Below, piece after piece: positions 35,772 to 44,834 of a stretch of DNA of 64,000 nucleotides (its first letter is position 1; each line of letters opens with the position of its first letter). The stretch spans positions 1 through 64,000 of the forward strand of contig CAZYDH010000007.1 of the NCBI GenBank assembly GCA_964645915.1, given 5' to 3'. The DNA is from JACNKV01 sp964645915. GTDB lineage: Bacteria > Fidelibacterota > Marinisomatia > Marinisomatales > JACNKV01. The position numbers and the translations under genes are program-made. The notes beneath the pieces were generated by a model that was given only the letters and a program-made list of their open reading frames with translations, did no database searches and was not told where the DNA came from.

Positions 35772-37592
35772 TTATTTTATTTCCAAACTGGGGTATTCAT
35801 TCGTGGCTTGTGACCATTTTTGTAAGTTTGCTATCCTCTCCTCTTTTGATTCAGGGAAAGTAAATGGTCGACCCCGACCATCGAGCACTAATCCTGAGAC
35901 ACCACCATAGATCGTTGTTTTAACTTCCTCACCTTTTCCTGCGCCAACGTCCATTCCACGCCCCGGTGTTAATGTGGCTTCAATCGGTTCATAAGGAGCT
36001 TCAATTTGTAATAGATCACCTGCTTTTACTTCATATCGTTCTGTTTTTCCATTGGAGAATGTAAACTCAGCTGTCATCACTGTTGCTTTGGGTTTCAATT
36101 TACCGACCGGTGCAATACAGGTTCCCAAACGAATCAGACAATCTTTCTCAAAGACCTCAACGGCGGCTTTACGTCCATCATCTTTGAATTCTGCTTTTTC
36201 AATATTTGCCAGAACTCCCAATTGTGGCATCATAAAAATGGAGTCCACGGCTAATTCGGTAATACCGACCGGAAGGAACGCATCAATTAACATTCTGCCG
36301 GATTGTTCTCTTCGTGGAGCATGAGATAATACTCCTCCGGATCCTACCAATAAATCTAACTCCATCATGTCAACTAAAGATTCACCTGATTCAGTTTGTT
36401 CAAAAGCATCTGATATCGTTCTTTCTTTTTGAACACCTTTTAGATTAACTGCAAACGCTTTATGTTGGACAAACGATAATCGCAACGCTTCTCGTGCAAT
36501 CGCCTGCTCAATAATTAATTCTTCTAGCGATTGAGGAACGGTTGTCGGACGGATCATTTTATTTCCGATCCGATTATTTAATTCTTTTTCATCGATATCA
36601 AACGGAACCCATCGAAGTACATTTTCCATTCCTGCTTCTGCCAACACATTACAAACCGAATAACTCATTCCTAAATTGGCGCTAACCGTTCGGTTGAATT
36701 GTCCCTGAAAAACAGAAAAGATGTCGGTCGTAGCACCACCAATATCCACACCAACCACACTGATATTCTCTTGCTTTGCGATCATTTCGATCAACGACCC
36801 AACCGCACCCGGAGTTGGCATAATTGGAGCGTCAGTCCAAGACATCAATTTTTTGTAACCCGGAGCCTGTTGCATCACGTGTTCCATAAACAGGTCATGG
36901 ATCTTATCTCGAGATGGAGTCAGATTTTCACTTTCTAAGACAGGACGAATATTATCAACAACCGTTAAATCTGTCATATCATCAAGAGTCTTTTCAATCT
37001 CACCTCGAGCATTTTTATTTCCGGCAAAAATGACCGGAAGTTTATAATCTTGACCTAATCGCGGTTTTGGGTTTGCGGCATGGAGAATTTCAGCAAGTTC
37101 AACCACGTGTTTTGTGGTTCCGCCATCAATTCCTCCGGAAAGCAAAATCATATCCGGACGTAGTTGACGAATTCGCTGAATTTTTTCATGAGGCATTCTA
37201 CCATCATTGGCAGCAAGAACATCCATCACAATCGATCCCGCTCCCAAAGCGGCTCTTTCAGCACTTTCACCGGTCATGGATTTGACCACTCCGGCAACCA
37301 TCATTTGAAGTCCTCCACCTGCAGAACTGGTTGATACATAGATATCGACACCTTCATCTCCTTTTTGAGGAGTGAGAATGTTTTCACCATCCAATAATTT
37401 TCGTCCCGAAAGTTCTTCGACTTCCCCTACAGCATTCAGCACACCTTTGGTAACATCTTCAAAAGGTGCTTCAACAGTCGTAGGTGCTTCTCCTCGATAT
37501 TTCAATCGATATTCGCCATTGATAAATTCAATCAAAATTGCTTTTGTGGTCGTACTACCACAATCTGTAGCAAGAATAGATCTTAATTGCAT
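35772..37592 (-). CDS. MutL (glutamate mutase L) family ATPase
   Basis: The 606-residue protein belongs to the GlmL/MutL family, actin-like ATPases thought to reactivate B12-dependent glutamate mutase. Two phosphate-binding loops are visible: ATDCGSTTTKAILIE near residues 8-22 and VVGVDIGGATTDIFSVF near 280. Also visible are the adenosine-side segment LLSGGIDGGTTKHVVEL and VGSGGVLSHAPR. No glutamate mutase subunit (GlmE/GlmS) and no cobalamin-binding motif occurs in the window. Instead the gene heads a run of seven further genes, five of them clearly membrane proteins. Its role here is therefore probably not mutase repair; assisting or energising a membrane complex is inference. Confidence 0.88.
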   Translation of the reverse strand: MQLRSILATDCGSTTTKAILIEFINGEYRLKYRGEAPTTVEAPFEDVTKGVLNAVGEVEELSGRKLLDGENILTPQKGDEGVDIYVSTSSAGGGLQMMVAGVVKSMTGESAERAALGAGSIVMDVLAANDGRMPHEKIQRIRQLRPDMILLSGGIDGGTTKHVVELAEILHAANPKPRLGQDYKLPVIFAGNKNARGEIEKTLDDMTDLTVVDNIRPVLESENLTPSRDKIHDLFMEHVMQQAPGYKKLMSWTDAPIMPTPGAVGSLIEMIAKQENISVVGVDIGGATTDIFSVFQGQFNRTVSANLGMSYSVCNVLAEAGMENVLRWVPFDIDEKELNNRIGNKMIRPTTVPQSLEELIIEQAIAREALRLSFVQHKAFAVNLKGVQKERTISDAFEQTESGESLVDMMELDLLVGSGGVLSHAPRREQSGRMLIDAFLPVGITELAVDSIFMMPQLGVLANIEKAEFKDDGRKAAVEVFEKDCLIRLGTCIAPVGKLKPKATVMTAEFTFSNGKTERYEVKAGDLLQIEAPYEPIEATLTPGRGMDVGAGKGEEVKTTIYGGVSGLVLDGRGRPFTFPESKEERIANLQKWSQATNEYPSLEIK

Positions 37593-37608
37593 TAATTTTT
37601 CCTGTAAA

Positions 37609-38421
37609 TCAGTTAATCAAGTTCAAGTAAATGTATACTAAAGGACTTGCGAAAATAAGAGAATCGAATCGATCTAGCATTCCACCGTGTCCTTGGAGAA
37701 TCGTACCGGAGTCTTTCACTCCGGCATCTCGTTTAAATAATGATTCTGTAAAATCACCTAACTGTCCAAATCCACCTGTGATGATCGTAAAGACAACTAC
37801 ATCAACCCAAGAGATGGGTAAATATCCCGTTTCTTTTGTAATGATAAATACTAAAAATGATCCTAATAAACCCGAGACAGATCCCACAACTGATTTTTTA
37901 GGACTGACTCTAGGGAAGATCTTCACCGTTCCCCATTTTTTCCCTGTAAAATAGGCTACAGAATCACATGCCCAGATTGCTAAAAATACACTGAATGTCA
38001 TATGCAATCCGTTAACGATGGTCATTTCTCTAATTGCGATCAGTGTACCCAGCAAAATCGGCACATACAATATCCCCATTAATGTGACACCGACATTCCA
38101 AGTTGGGTTTGGTTTATTTTTAAATAATTCAACTAACAGAGCAAACATGATAAATAAAATGACACCTGAGATCAGATCGACAGCACTCATTTCGGGTTGA
38201 TGAAAATACAAATGTCCAATAATGAGTGTGGCTAACCAACCAATCCAAATGGTAGGATATGTATCATGTTTTCTATTCATTGAATAGAATTCCCGGACTG
38301 CATACAACATCGCGATCGTTATGAGAATCGCAAAGAAGATGCCCCCTTTCCAAATAAGGAATAGGATGGTTGGAATTCCAAGGATATTTACTAAAGCGCG
38401 GTTTGATGAGTTTTTTGTCAT
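37609..38421 (-). CDS. cdsA: Phosphatidate cytidylyltransferase
   Basis: CdsA forms CDP-diacylglycerol from phosphatidic acid and CTP at the inner membrane, the branch point for phosphatidylglycerol and phosphatidylethanolamine. The 270-residue polytopic protein ends with the family signature, here SPKKSVVGSVSGLLGS followed by GQLGDFTESLFKRDAGVKDSG and HGGMLDRFDSLIFASPLVYI. An upstream segment WACDSVAYFTGKKWG contributes to the active site. It lies 17 bp upstream of the MutL gene on the same strand, so the MutL run may share its transcript. Confidence 0.95.
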   Translation of the reverse strand: MTKNSSNRALVNILGIPTILFLIWKGGIFFAILITIAMLYAVREFYSMNRKHDTYPTIWIGWLATLIIGHLYFHQPEMSAVDLISGVILFIMFALLVELFKNKPNPTWNVGVTLMGILYVPILLGTLIAIREMTIVNGLHMTFSVFLAIWACDSVAYFTGKKWGTVKIFPRVSPKKSVVGSVSGLLGSFLVFIITKETGYLPISWVDVVVFTIITGGFGQLGDFTESLFKRDAGVKDSGTILQGHGGMLDRFDSLIFASPLVYIYLNLIN

Positions 38422-38504
38422 TTTTCTATTTTTATTAAGTATTAAAGTTACGGTTTTTCTGTAATTTTATCATGCAATATATTTACGAAGTGCTTGGATA
38501 ATAT

Positions 38505-39437
38505 CTACTCTAATTCCACATTTTTATACTGTTGAATTTTATGTTCTTTTTTGGCAATCGTAACCGTGATCGCATCCAAACGGATATCCTTTTTCAACTC
38601 ATGTTCGGCGATATACATATCTATGGAGTTCTCAAGTTTTTTTAGTTTATCACCCGAAATCTTTTCTTCCGGTGAACCCATGGATGTTTTTGAAATCGTT
38701 TTTACTTCACAAAATACGATCGCGTCATCGATTTCAGCAATAATATCAATTTCTCCATACGGTTGGCAATGCACATTCATTTCAAGAATGGTATATCCTT
38801 TTTTCAATAAATAAAGCGCAGCCAAACGTTCTCCTAAAAAACCGATTTTTTTGTTCTCGCGAAACCAATTTAAAGTCGGAAGATTCTCTTTTACCGGATG
38901 AAAGGATTTACGATGGATCGGGCAGGCTTTTGATCCTTTCAGAGAATTAACATGGAGTTTTGTTCCATATCCTTTATGTTTGGCAAATCCGTACTCGGGA
39001 AAAATAATATCATACTGGATCATCATTCTATCTCGGGTTACTTTAGCGATAATGGATGCAGCACGGATTGAATCCACTTTGTCATCTCCTCCAATAATAC
39101 CTTCATTCGGGATCACTTGATTAGGAAGCGGATATCCATCGATCAACGCTTTCTCCGGACGAACTCCCAAACTTCCCAACGCCTTTTGCATGGCTCGATA
39201 GGTCGCTTGTAGAATATTAGTTCGGTCAATCTCTTTTTCGTCAACGATTCCCACACCGATGGCAGTCGCTGTATTTCTTATGCTTTCAAAGAGGATGTTC
39301 CGTTTCTTAGGAGATAGTTTTTTTGAGTCACGCAAACCCTCGATCTGATGATCGTCAGGTAAGATTACGGCTGCAGCAACCACCGGACCGGCTAAAGGTC
39401 CTCTTCCCGCTTCATCTACTCCGGCTATTAACGCCAT
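38505..39437 (-). CDS. rnhB: Ribonuclease HII fused to YraN/UPF0102 nuclease-like domain
   Basis: Residues 1 to about 195 are a complete RNase HII, which cuts RNA in RNA/DNA hybrids and at single ribonucleotides. The active-site GVDEAGRGPLAGPV (Asp8, Glu9) is present, followed by DSKKLSPKKR, IDGYPLP, SIIAKVTRDR and GYGTKLH. Residues about 196-310 are a YraN-type PD-(D/E)XK domain, with GERLAALYLLKKGY, then YGEIDIIAEID and FCEVKTI holding the predicted catalytic acids and lysine. The two are usually separate neighbouring genes (rnhB, yraN). Here one open frame of 310 codons links them without a stop. It overlaps the end of comEC by 10 bp. Confidence 0.92.
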   Translation of the reverse strand: MALIAGVDEAGRGPLAGPVVAAAVILPDDHQIEGLRDSKKLSPKKRNILFESIRNTATAIGVGIVDEKEIDRTNILQATYRAMQKALGSLGVRPEKALIDGYPLPNQVIPNEGIIGGDDKVDSIRAASIIAKVTRDRMMIQYDIIFPEYGFAKHKGYGTKLHVNSLKGSKACPIHRKSFHPVKENLPTLNWFRENKKIGFLGERLAALYLLKKGYTILEMNVHCQPYGEIDIIAEIDDAIVFCEVKTISKTSMGSPEEKISGDKLKKLENSIDMYIAEHELKKDIRLDAITVTIAKKEHKIQQYKNVELE

Positions 39438-41788
39438 TTAACTTCCTTTATTTTTTGTCCATCCGTTTTAAACCAGATTGCACCGAGTTTATCCGTGCGA
39501 TAAATCTTCGCTCCGATATTTTCCAAACGTTGTATAGTTTCCTCTGAAGGATGATCGAATTTATTTCGTTCTCCCACAGAAATCACAGCTATTTTCGGTT
39601 GAATGTATTCCAGATCAAATTCTGTTGTACTCGTAATAGAACCATGATGTGCCACTTTCAAGAGATCAGACTTCATAAAATCTTTCAACGGATATAGAAG
39701 TTCATCCACTTCTTTTTCAATATCTCCGGTAAAGAAAAATCCTAGATCTCCAATCTCAAGTCTCATTACGATGCTCATATTGTTAATATTTGTTTCATGA
39801 CCAGCAGAAGGATCAGGAGAGAATATTTGGATCGATGTACTTTGATCAATATTGAAGACATCACCTCGATTGGGTTGATAGTACGGAATCTCTTTTCCTT
39901 TTACCCATTTCAATAATTGATGATAATTCCTTGAGTCGTAAAGACATTGTGTATCCCATACCGTATCCACCGGCATCTCTTCCAAAACGGTGATCATCCC
40001 GCCAATATGATCGCTATGCGGATGAGTCCAGACAACCCAATTAAAACGTTCAATTCCCAAATATTTTGATACAGGAACGACGACTTTTTCTCCATAATCG
40101 TGAAAATGGTCACGCTGTCCTGCATCGATAAGCATGGCTCTCCCATCTTGAAACTGTATAATAGTTGCATCTCCTTGACCTACATCCAAAAAAATGATAT
40201 TTGTCTCTTTGGAATCCAATGCCCAAAGCCAGATCGCCATAACCACAGAAAAGCTTCCGAACATAAGAGTTATTTTCTTTTTCTTCTTTAGAAATAAAAT
40301 AAGAACAAGAACACTCATGCTATAGAAAATGAATAAAAATACAGTTGGTTTCGATAACTCAATAGATCCAAATGGAATTGAGCTAAATAATGAAGCGAAT
40401 CGGTCAATTAATTGTGTAATTAACCAAGCAGTTTGCCCAAAGATATATCCTAGGTAAGGAACAAAACTAATTACTAAGATCAATATCCCTAATGCAACCA
40501 ATATTCCGATAAGAGGAACGATAATAATATTAGCAATAATTGCAATCACGGGGATGCGATAAAAATAAAACATCGTAAAAGGCAAGGTTCCGATCTGTGC
40601 AGCGATAGAAACAATAAACAAGCTCCAAGTTTTACTTAAAAGGGTGTTTTGTATGTTTTTCGGTTTTAGTTTTTCCGGTAATCGGCTTTCAATGAGTTGA
40701 TAAAAGTAGACGATTGAAATAACAGCGGAATAACTTAGTTGAAAACCGAGATCGAATAGTAACAAGGGTTTAAACATCAACATTATCATCGCGGATGCTG
40801 CGATAATATTCCAAACATTTGTTGACCGATTTACGACAGGAGCTAATACATAAAGTCCGGCCATGACCGATGCCCTTATCACGCTGGGTTTCCCACCCGT
40901 CAATAAGACAAATCCCGCTAATCCTGTGATAATGATAATACGATCCCACCCCCATGGTATTCTTAACAAAGATGTTAGTATCATTAATATTAACAGGATA
41001 TACCCGACGTGCAAGCCAGACACCGCTAAAACATGGATCACACCGGTTTCAACGAATGATTGTTTAAGATCAGGATCTACATCTGTTTTATCCCCCAAGA
41101 TTAGTGCTTTTAGCATCCCGGTTGTGATGCCTTCCGTATTTTCTTCGAATATTGATCTTACTTTATCTCGAACGGATTCAATTCGAGAAAGGAAGGTTTG
41201 ATTCTCATTGGATTTGACCAGCAATGGAGAATTTGAATCATGAATGATTTTTCCATAAATCCCCTTTTTATGCGCCCATGATCGATAATCAAACTCTCCG
41301 GGGTTTCGAATAGGAGACAATTTTGAGAATTCACCTTTCACAATTAGAGTATCATTATAAATAAACTGATGGTGTGTTTTGATATATACTAATACTTGGA
41401 ATGGATTTTTGATAATCTCCTTATCCGATGCTAATTGGACATTCGTCACAATACACCTTGTACCATAAGGTGTTTCATTCGAGTCCTCAATTGTCCCGAT
41501 TAATTTTATCTGTCTCTGGTGAAATGTTTCAACTTCTTCAACAGTACTTTTATAAATAGCCTGATGATAAGACGACCATCCCCAACCTAAAAATAGAATA
41601 GCCAAAGATATATTGAAATAGATCAATTTTTTATCTTTGATGAACATTAAGATCAACACAAGCAGGATAATTCCAATAATGGGGTATATAAATGTCGGGA
41701 TTAGTTTGGACAGTAAAATTCCAACAATAAACAAAGTAATAATCCATACAAATGGATATCGTTGATAAATCATATATAAAGTATTCAT
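39428..41788 (-). CDS. comEC: ComEC/Rec2-family DNA uptake channel
   Basis: ComEC forms the inner-membrane channel that imports single-stranded DNA during natural transformation. The 786-residue protein has N-terminal helices and a DUF4131-like OB region (about 1-180). The Competence domain follows, with many helices (about 220-500; VSGLHVGYILLILMIL and GGKPSVIRASVM motifs). The C-terminal metallo-beta-lactamase domain has FLDVGQGDATII, WTHPHSDHIGGM and VAHHGS. All three parts are complete, as in full-length Rec2. It lies upstream of rnhB-yraN with a 10-bp overlap. No other competence gene is visible here. Confidence 0.95.
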   Translation of the reverse strand: MNTLYMIYQRYPFVWIITLFIVGILLSKLIPTFIYPIIGIILLVLILMFIKDKKLIYFNISLAILFLGWGWSSYHQAIYKSTVEEVETFHQRQIKLIGTIEDSNETPYGTRCIVTNVQLASDKEIIKNPFQVLVYIKTHHQFIYNDTLIVKGEFSKLSPIRNPGEFDYRSWAHKKGIYGKIIHDSNSPLLVKSNENQTFLSRIESVRDKVRSIFEENTEGITTGMLKALILGDKTDVDPDLKQSFVETGVIHVLAVSGLHVGYILLILMILTSLLRIPWGWDRIIIITGLAGFVLLTGGKPSVIRASVMAGLYVLAPVVNRSTNVWNIIAASAMIMLMFKPLLLFDLGFQLSYSAVISIVYFYQLIESRLPEKLKPKNIQNTLLSKTWSLFIVSIAAQIGTLPFTMFYFYRIPVIAIIANIIIVPLIGILVALGILILVISFVPYLGYIFGQTAWLITQLIDRFASLFSSIPFGSIELSKPTVFLFIFYSMSVLVLILFLKKKKKITLMFGSFSVVMAIWLWALDSKETNIIFLDVGQGDATIIQFQDGRAMLIDAGQRDHFHDYGEKVVVPVSKYLGIERFNWVVWTHPHSDHIGGMITVLEEMPVDTVWDTQCLYDSRNYHQLLKWVKGKEIPYYQPNRGDVFNIDQSTSIQIFSPDPSAGHETNINNMSIVMRLEIGDLGFFFTGDIEKEVDELLYPLKDFMKSDLLKVAHHGSITSTTEFDLEYIQPKIAVISVGERNKFDHPSEETIQRLENIGAKIYRTDKLGAIWFKTDGQKIKEVKWR

Positions 41789-41850
41789 TTTATATCACGT
41801 ATAAACATTTAAAGTTAAACAAAATATGACACGATATGTATATAAAAACA

Positions 41851-41878
41851 AAAAGCCCCATTAAACAATGGGGCTTTT
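41851..41878 (-). terminator. Terminator of groES-groEL
   Basis: A perfect 12-bp stem (AAAAGCCCCATT/AATGGGGCTTTT) with a 4-base loop lies 20 bases past the groEL stop. On the minus strand it is followed by TTTTTGTTTTTA. It separates the chaperonin operon from comEC, which starts at 41788. Confidence 0.92.
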
Positions 41879-41898
41879 AGAAATCAGAGAGGGATGAT

Positions 41899-43524
41899 TT
41901 ACATCATTCCACCCATTCCGGGATCCGGCATCGGAGGCATCGGAGGGGTATCCTCTGGAATTTCGGTAATTGCTGCTTCAGTTGTTAATAAAAGACCTGC
42001 AATTGAAGCGGCATTTTCAACAGCAACTCTAGAGACCTTTGCTGGGTCAATAATACCGGCTTCAAACATTTGGACATATTTTTCATTTCTGGCATCATAT
42101 CCAAAGTCATTTTTTTCTTCGCGTACTTTTTGTACAACGATTGAAGATTCCTGACCTGCATTCGCTACAATCTGACGAATAGGTTCTTCCAGTGCGCGAC
42201 GCATAATATTAACACCAACTGCCTGATTATCAGACAATTCTAATGAATCTAAAGATTCAACGGCTCTTAATAATGCAACTCCACCACCAGGAACAATACC
42301 TTCTTCAACGGCTGCGCGTGTAGCATGTAAAGCATCTTCGACACGAGCTTTCTTTTCTTTCATTTCAACTTCAGTAGCAGCACCTGCATAAAGAACTGCA
42401 ACACCACCGGATAATTTTGCTAACCGTTCTTGTAATTTTTCACGATCATAATCTGAAGTCGTTTTTTCTATTTGTACTTTGATCTCGTTGATTCGTGCTT
42501 TGATCTGATCGATCTGTCCTGATCCACCAACAACTGTTGTATTATCTTTATCAGAGACAACACGTTTACAGGTACCAAGAAATTCCGGAGTAACATTTTC
42601 CAGTTTATATCCTTGTTCTTCAGAGACAACGGTTGCTCCGGTAAGAACAGCGATATCTTCAAGCATTGCTTTTCTGCGATCACCAAAACCAGGAGCTTTA
42701 ACAGCTAACACTTTAAATGTTCCACGAAGTTTATTTACAACAAGTGTTGCTAATGCTTCACCGTCTACATCCTCAGCAATGATCATGATTGAACGTCCTG
42801 CCTGGACTACTTTTTCAAGGATCGGTAAAAGATCTTTCATGTTGCTGATCTTTTTATCATGAACTAAAATATATGGATCTTCTAACTCAGATTCCATTGA
42901 CTCAGAATTCGTTACGAAATACGGAGAAAGGTATCCGCGATCAAACTGCATTCCTTCTACAAAATCAAGATACGTTTCTGCTGTTTTGCTTTCTTCAACT
43001 GTGATCACACCATCTTTACCAACTTTATCCATCGCTTCAGCAATTTTTCCACCGATCTCTTTATCGTGGTTAGCTGAAATAGTAGCAACTTGAGCGATCT
43101 GGTTTGTATCCGGAAGATCTTTTGCTTGAGATTTAATATGTGAAATGACTGCATCTTTAGCTGCATCAATACCACGTTTAATAGACATAGGATTTGCGCC
43201 GGCTGTCACATTTTTTACACCTTCGGTAATGATAGCTTGAGCTAATACTGTTGCAGTTGTTGTTCCATCACCGGCAACATCAGAAGTCTTGGAAGCAACT
43301 TCCCTTACCATCTGTGCACCGACATTTTCCAACTTATCTTCTAATTCAATTTCTTTAGCAACTGTTACACCATCTTTAGTGATAGTAGGTGCACCAAATT
43401 TCTTTTCAATGACCACATTCCGCCCTTTTGGACCTAAGGTCACTTTGACAGCATCAGCAAGTTTATCAACACCTGATTTCAACGATCCTCTTGCTTCTAA
43501 GCTGTATGTTATGGTTTTTGCCAT
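41899..43524 (-). CDS. groEL: Chaperonin GroEL (Hsp60)
   Basis: GroEL is the double-ring ATP-driven protein-folding chamber. The 541-residue product is standard in length. It has the nucleotide-binding GDGTTTATVLAQAI, the apical-domain signature AAVEEGIVPGGGVALLRA, and the flexible C-terminal tail ending in MPPMPDPGMGGMM. It follows groES by 24 bp on the same strand. A CIRCE operator lies upstream of groES, so the pair is probably repressed by HrcA and induced by heat. Confidence 0.99.
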   Translation of the reverse strand: MAKTITYSLEARGSLKSGVDKLADAVKVTLGPKGRNVVIEKKFGAPTITKDGVTVAKEIELEDKLENVGAQMVREVASKTSDVAGDGTTTATVLAQAIITEGVKNVTAGANPMSIKRGIDAAKDAVISHIKSQAKDLPDTNQIAQVATISANHDKEIGGKIAEAMDKVGKDGVITVEESKTAETYLDFVEGMQFDRGYLSPYFVTNSESMESELEDPYILVHDKKISNMKDLLPILEKVVQAGRSIMIIAEDVDGEALATLVVNKLRGTFKVLAVKAPGFGDRRKAMLEDIAVLTGATVVSEEQGYKLENVTPEFLGTCKRVVSDKDNTTVVGGSGQIDQIKARINEIKVQIEKTTSDYDREKLQERLAKLSGGVAVLYAGAATEVEMKEKKARVEDALHATRAAVEEGIVPGGGVALLRAVESLDSLELSDNQAVGVNIMRRALEEPIRQIVANAGQESSIVVQKVREEKNDFGYDARNEKYVQMFEAGIIDPAKVSRVAVENAASIAGLLLTTEAAITEIPEDTPPMPPMPDPGMGGMM

Positions 43525-43548
43525 GATTGTTATTCTCCTCTAAACGTT

Positions 43549-43839
43549 TTATAAAATTGCTAATATGTCGCTTTCGCGCATAATCATATATTCATTTCCG
43601 TCAATGGTCACATCCGTACCAGAGTATTTTCCGTACAAAACCAAGTCTCCAACTTTAACACTCAACGGAATGACCGTACCGGAATCACTTACTTTTCCAT
43701 CACCTACAGCAACGACGGTTCCTTGTTGTGGTTTTTCCTGAGCGGTATCTGGTAGGATAATTCCACCTTTAGATACATCATCGGCAACTGCGGATTCAAC
43801 AACAACACGATCCGCTAATGGTTTCAATTTCAAACTCAT
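43549..43839 (-). CDS. groES: Co-chaperonin GroES (Hsp10)
   Basis: The 96-residue lid of the GroEL chamber is recognisable from LKPLADRVVVE at the N-terminus, the mobile loop with KGGIILPDTAQEKPQQG, and the closing VKVGDLVLYGKYSGTDVTIDGNEYMIM. TTGGAG precedes the ATG. It is the first gene of the groES-groEL operon. Confidence 0.99.
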   Translation of the reverse strand: MSLKLKPLADRVVVESAVADDVSKGGIILPDTAQEKPQQGTVVAVGDGKVSDSGTVIPLSVKVGDLVLYGKYSGTDVTIDGNEYMIMRESDILAIL

Positions 43840-43941
43840 TTTATTTCTCCAAAATTAATTAATAATCTTTTATATTTTTCTTTATTCTCCATTAAGGAGC
43901 GCTGAATTTACAGTAATCCATTATTTTATCACAATTGATAT

Positions 43942-43968
43942 TTAGCACTCTTCTAATTAGAGTGCTAA
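43942..43968. promoter_or_regulatory. CIRCE operator (HrcA binding site)
   Basis: TTAGCACTC, nine bases, then GAGTGCTAA: a perfect match to the CIRCE consensus inverted repeat. It lies about 103 bases upstream of the groES start. This predicts repression by HrcA and release on heat stress; hrcA itself is not in the window. Confidence 0.97.
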
Positions 43969-44025
43969 ATGGAAAATAGGTTACAATTTATTAGAAATAA
44001 TTAAAACTATATTAAAACAAAATCG

Positions 44026-44463
44026 TCAGGAGCCTGTACTTCCGAAGCCACCGGATCCACGTGTTGTTACTGACAATTCATCGACGAGTTTATAATGAAT
44101 AGGAGATCCATCCATGGCAACCAATTGAAATAACCTTTGTCCGGGTTCAACGGTATAAGGTTCGTCTTTTACGTTATCAACTGCTGCCATGATTTTTCCT
44201 CTGTACCCTGCATCAATTAAACCAATTGAGTTACAAAGTCTAAGAGGAGTTTTTGAGATACTAGATCTCGGCATGAGTAGATAAGGTTTGTTATCGAGAT
44301 TTTCGCATGATATTTCTAAATGTATAAGGGCAGTTTCACCTGGTTGAATTGTCTGAGAAAAAATAACAAACAAATCTAAACCTGCATCTCCATCATGAAA
44401 ATGACCATGGTCTTCATATAAAGTTTTGACTTCTAAAGAATGAGCTTTTATTAAAAGATTCAT
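44026..44463 (-). CDS. dut: Deoxyuridine 5'-triphosphate nucleotidohydrolase (dUTPase)
   Basis: dUTPase hydrolyses dUTP to dUMP, preventing uracil incorporation and supplying dTMP synthesis. The 145-residue trimeric-type protein shows the five motifs: HDGDAGLDL (1), MPRSSIS (2), IDAGYRGKIMAAVDN (3), PGQRLFQLV (4), and the C-terminal TTRGSGGFGSTGS (5). The start at 44463 is used because the longer open frame to 44592 overlaps the DUF423 gene in another frame. The ATG overlaps that gene's stop by one base (TAATG). Confidence 0.95.
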   Translation of the reverse strand: MNLLIKAHSLEVKTLYEDHGHFHDGDAGLDLFVIFSQTIQPGETALIHLEISCENLDNKPYLLMPRSSISKTPLRLCNSIGLIDAGYRGKIMAAVDNVKDEPYTVEPGQRLFQLVAMDGSPIHYKLVDELSVTTRGSGGFGSTGS

Positions 44464-44834
44464 TACGGTGTATATCTCCATAATTTGTAAGCAAATAATC
44501 CCCATCCAATAACAAATGAGACTCCTCCAATTGGTGTGATTGCACCCAACCAACGAAGATCGGTTATTGCAAGGCAGTATAGACTTCCACAAAAAATAAT
44601 AATCCCCGTCAAAATAAATATTGCAGGTAGATTTACAACATCATGATTGAAATATAAACCAATAATACCGATCAAAAGTAATCCAATGGAATGAAACATG
44701 TGATATTGAACAGCCGTTTCATAAATCGTCATATTCTCAGCAGAGATTCGCGGTTTTAATCCATGAGCACCAAAAGCTCCAATGATAACCGCTAAACCGG
44801 CTAAAACTGCACCGGTAACGATCCAAGTTTTCAT
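44463..44834 (-). CDS. DUF423 (YgdD-like) membrane protein
   Basis: The 123-residue protein has four hydrophobic helices. It carries the family features AGLAVIIGAFGAHGLK at the N-terminus, YETAVQYHMFHSIGLL, and a C-terminal TPIGGVSFVIGWGLFAY. The family is widespread and its function unknown. It overlaps the MscS-like gene by four bases upstream and dut by one base downstream, making a tightly coupled three-gene run. Confidence 0.92.
   Translation of the reverse strand: MKTWIVTGAVLAGLAVIIGAFGAHGLKPRISAENMTIYETAVQYHMFHSIGLLLIGIIGLYFNHDVVNLPAIFILTGIIIFCGSLYCLAITDLRWLGAITPIGGVSFVIGWGLFAYKLWRYTP

Noticed and set aside
35772..37592. MutL as the mismatch-repair partner of the MutS in this window
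   Set aside because: The protein has the GlmL actin-like ATPase motifs, not the GHKL ATPase of repair MutL.
44464..44592. Upstream extension of dut by 43 codons
   Set aside because: It lies inside the DUF423 gene in another frame; dUTPase motifs and the coupled start fit 44463.
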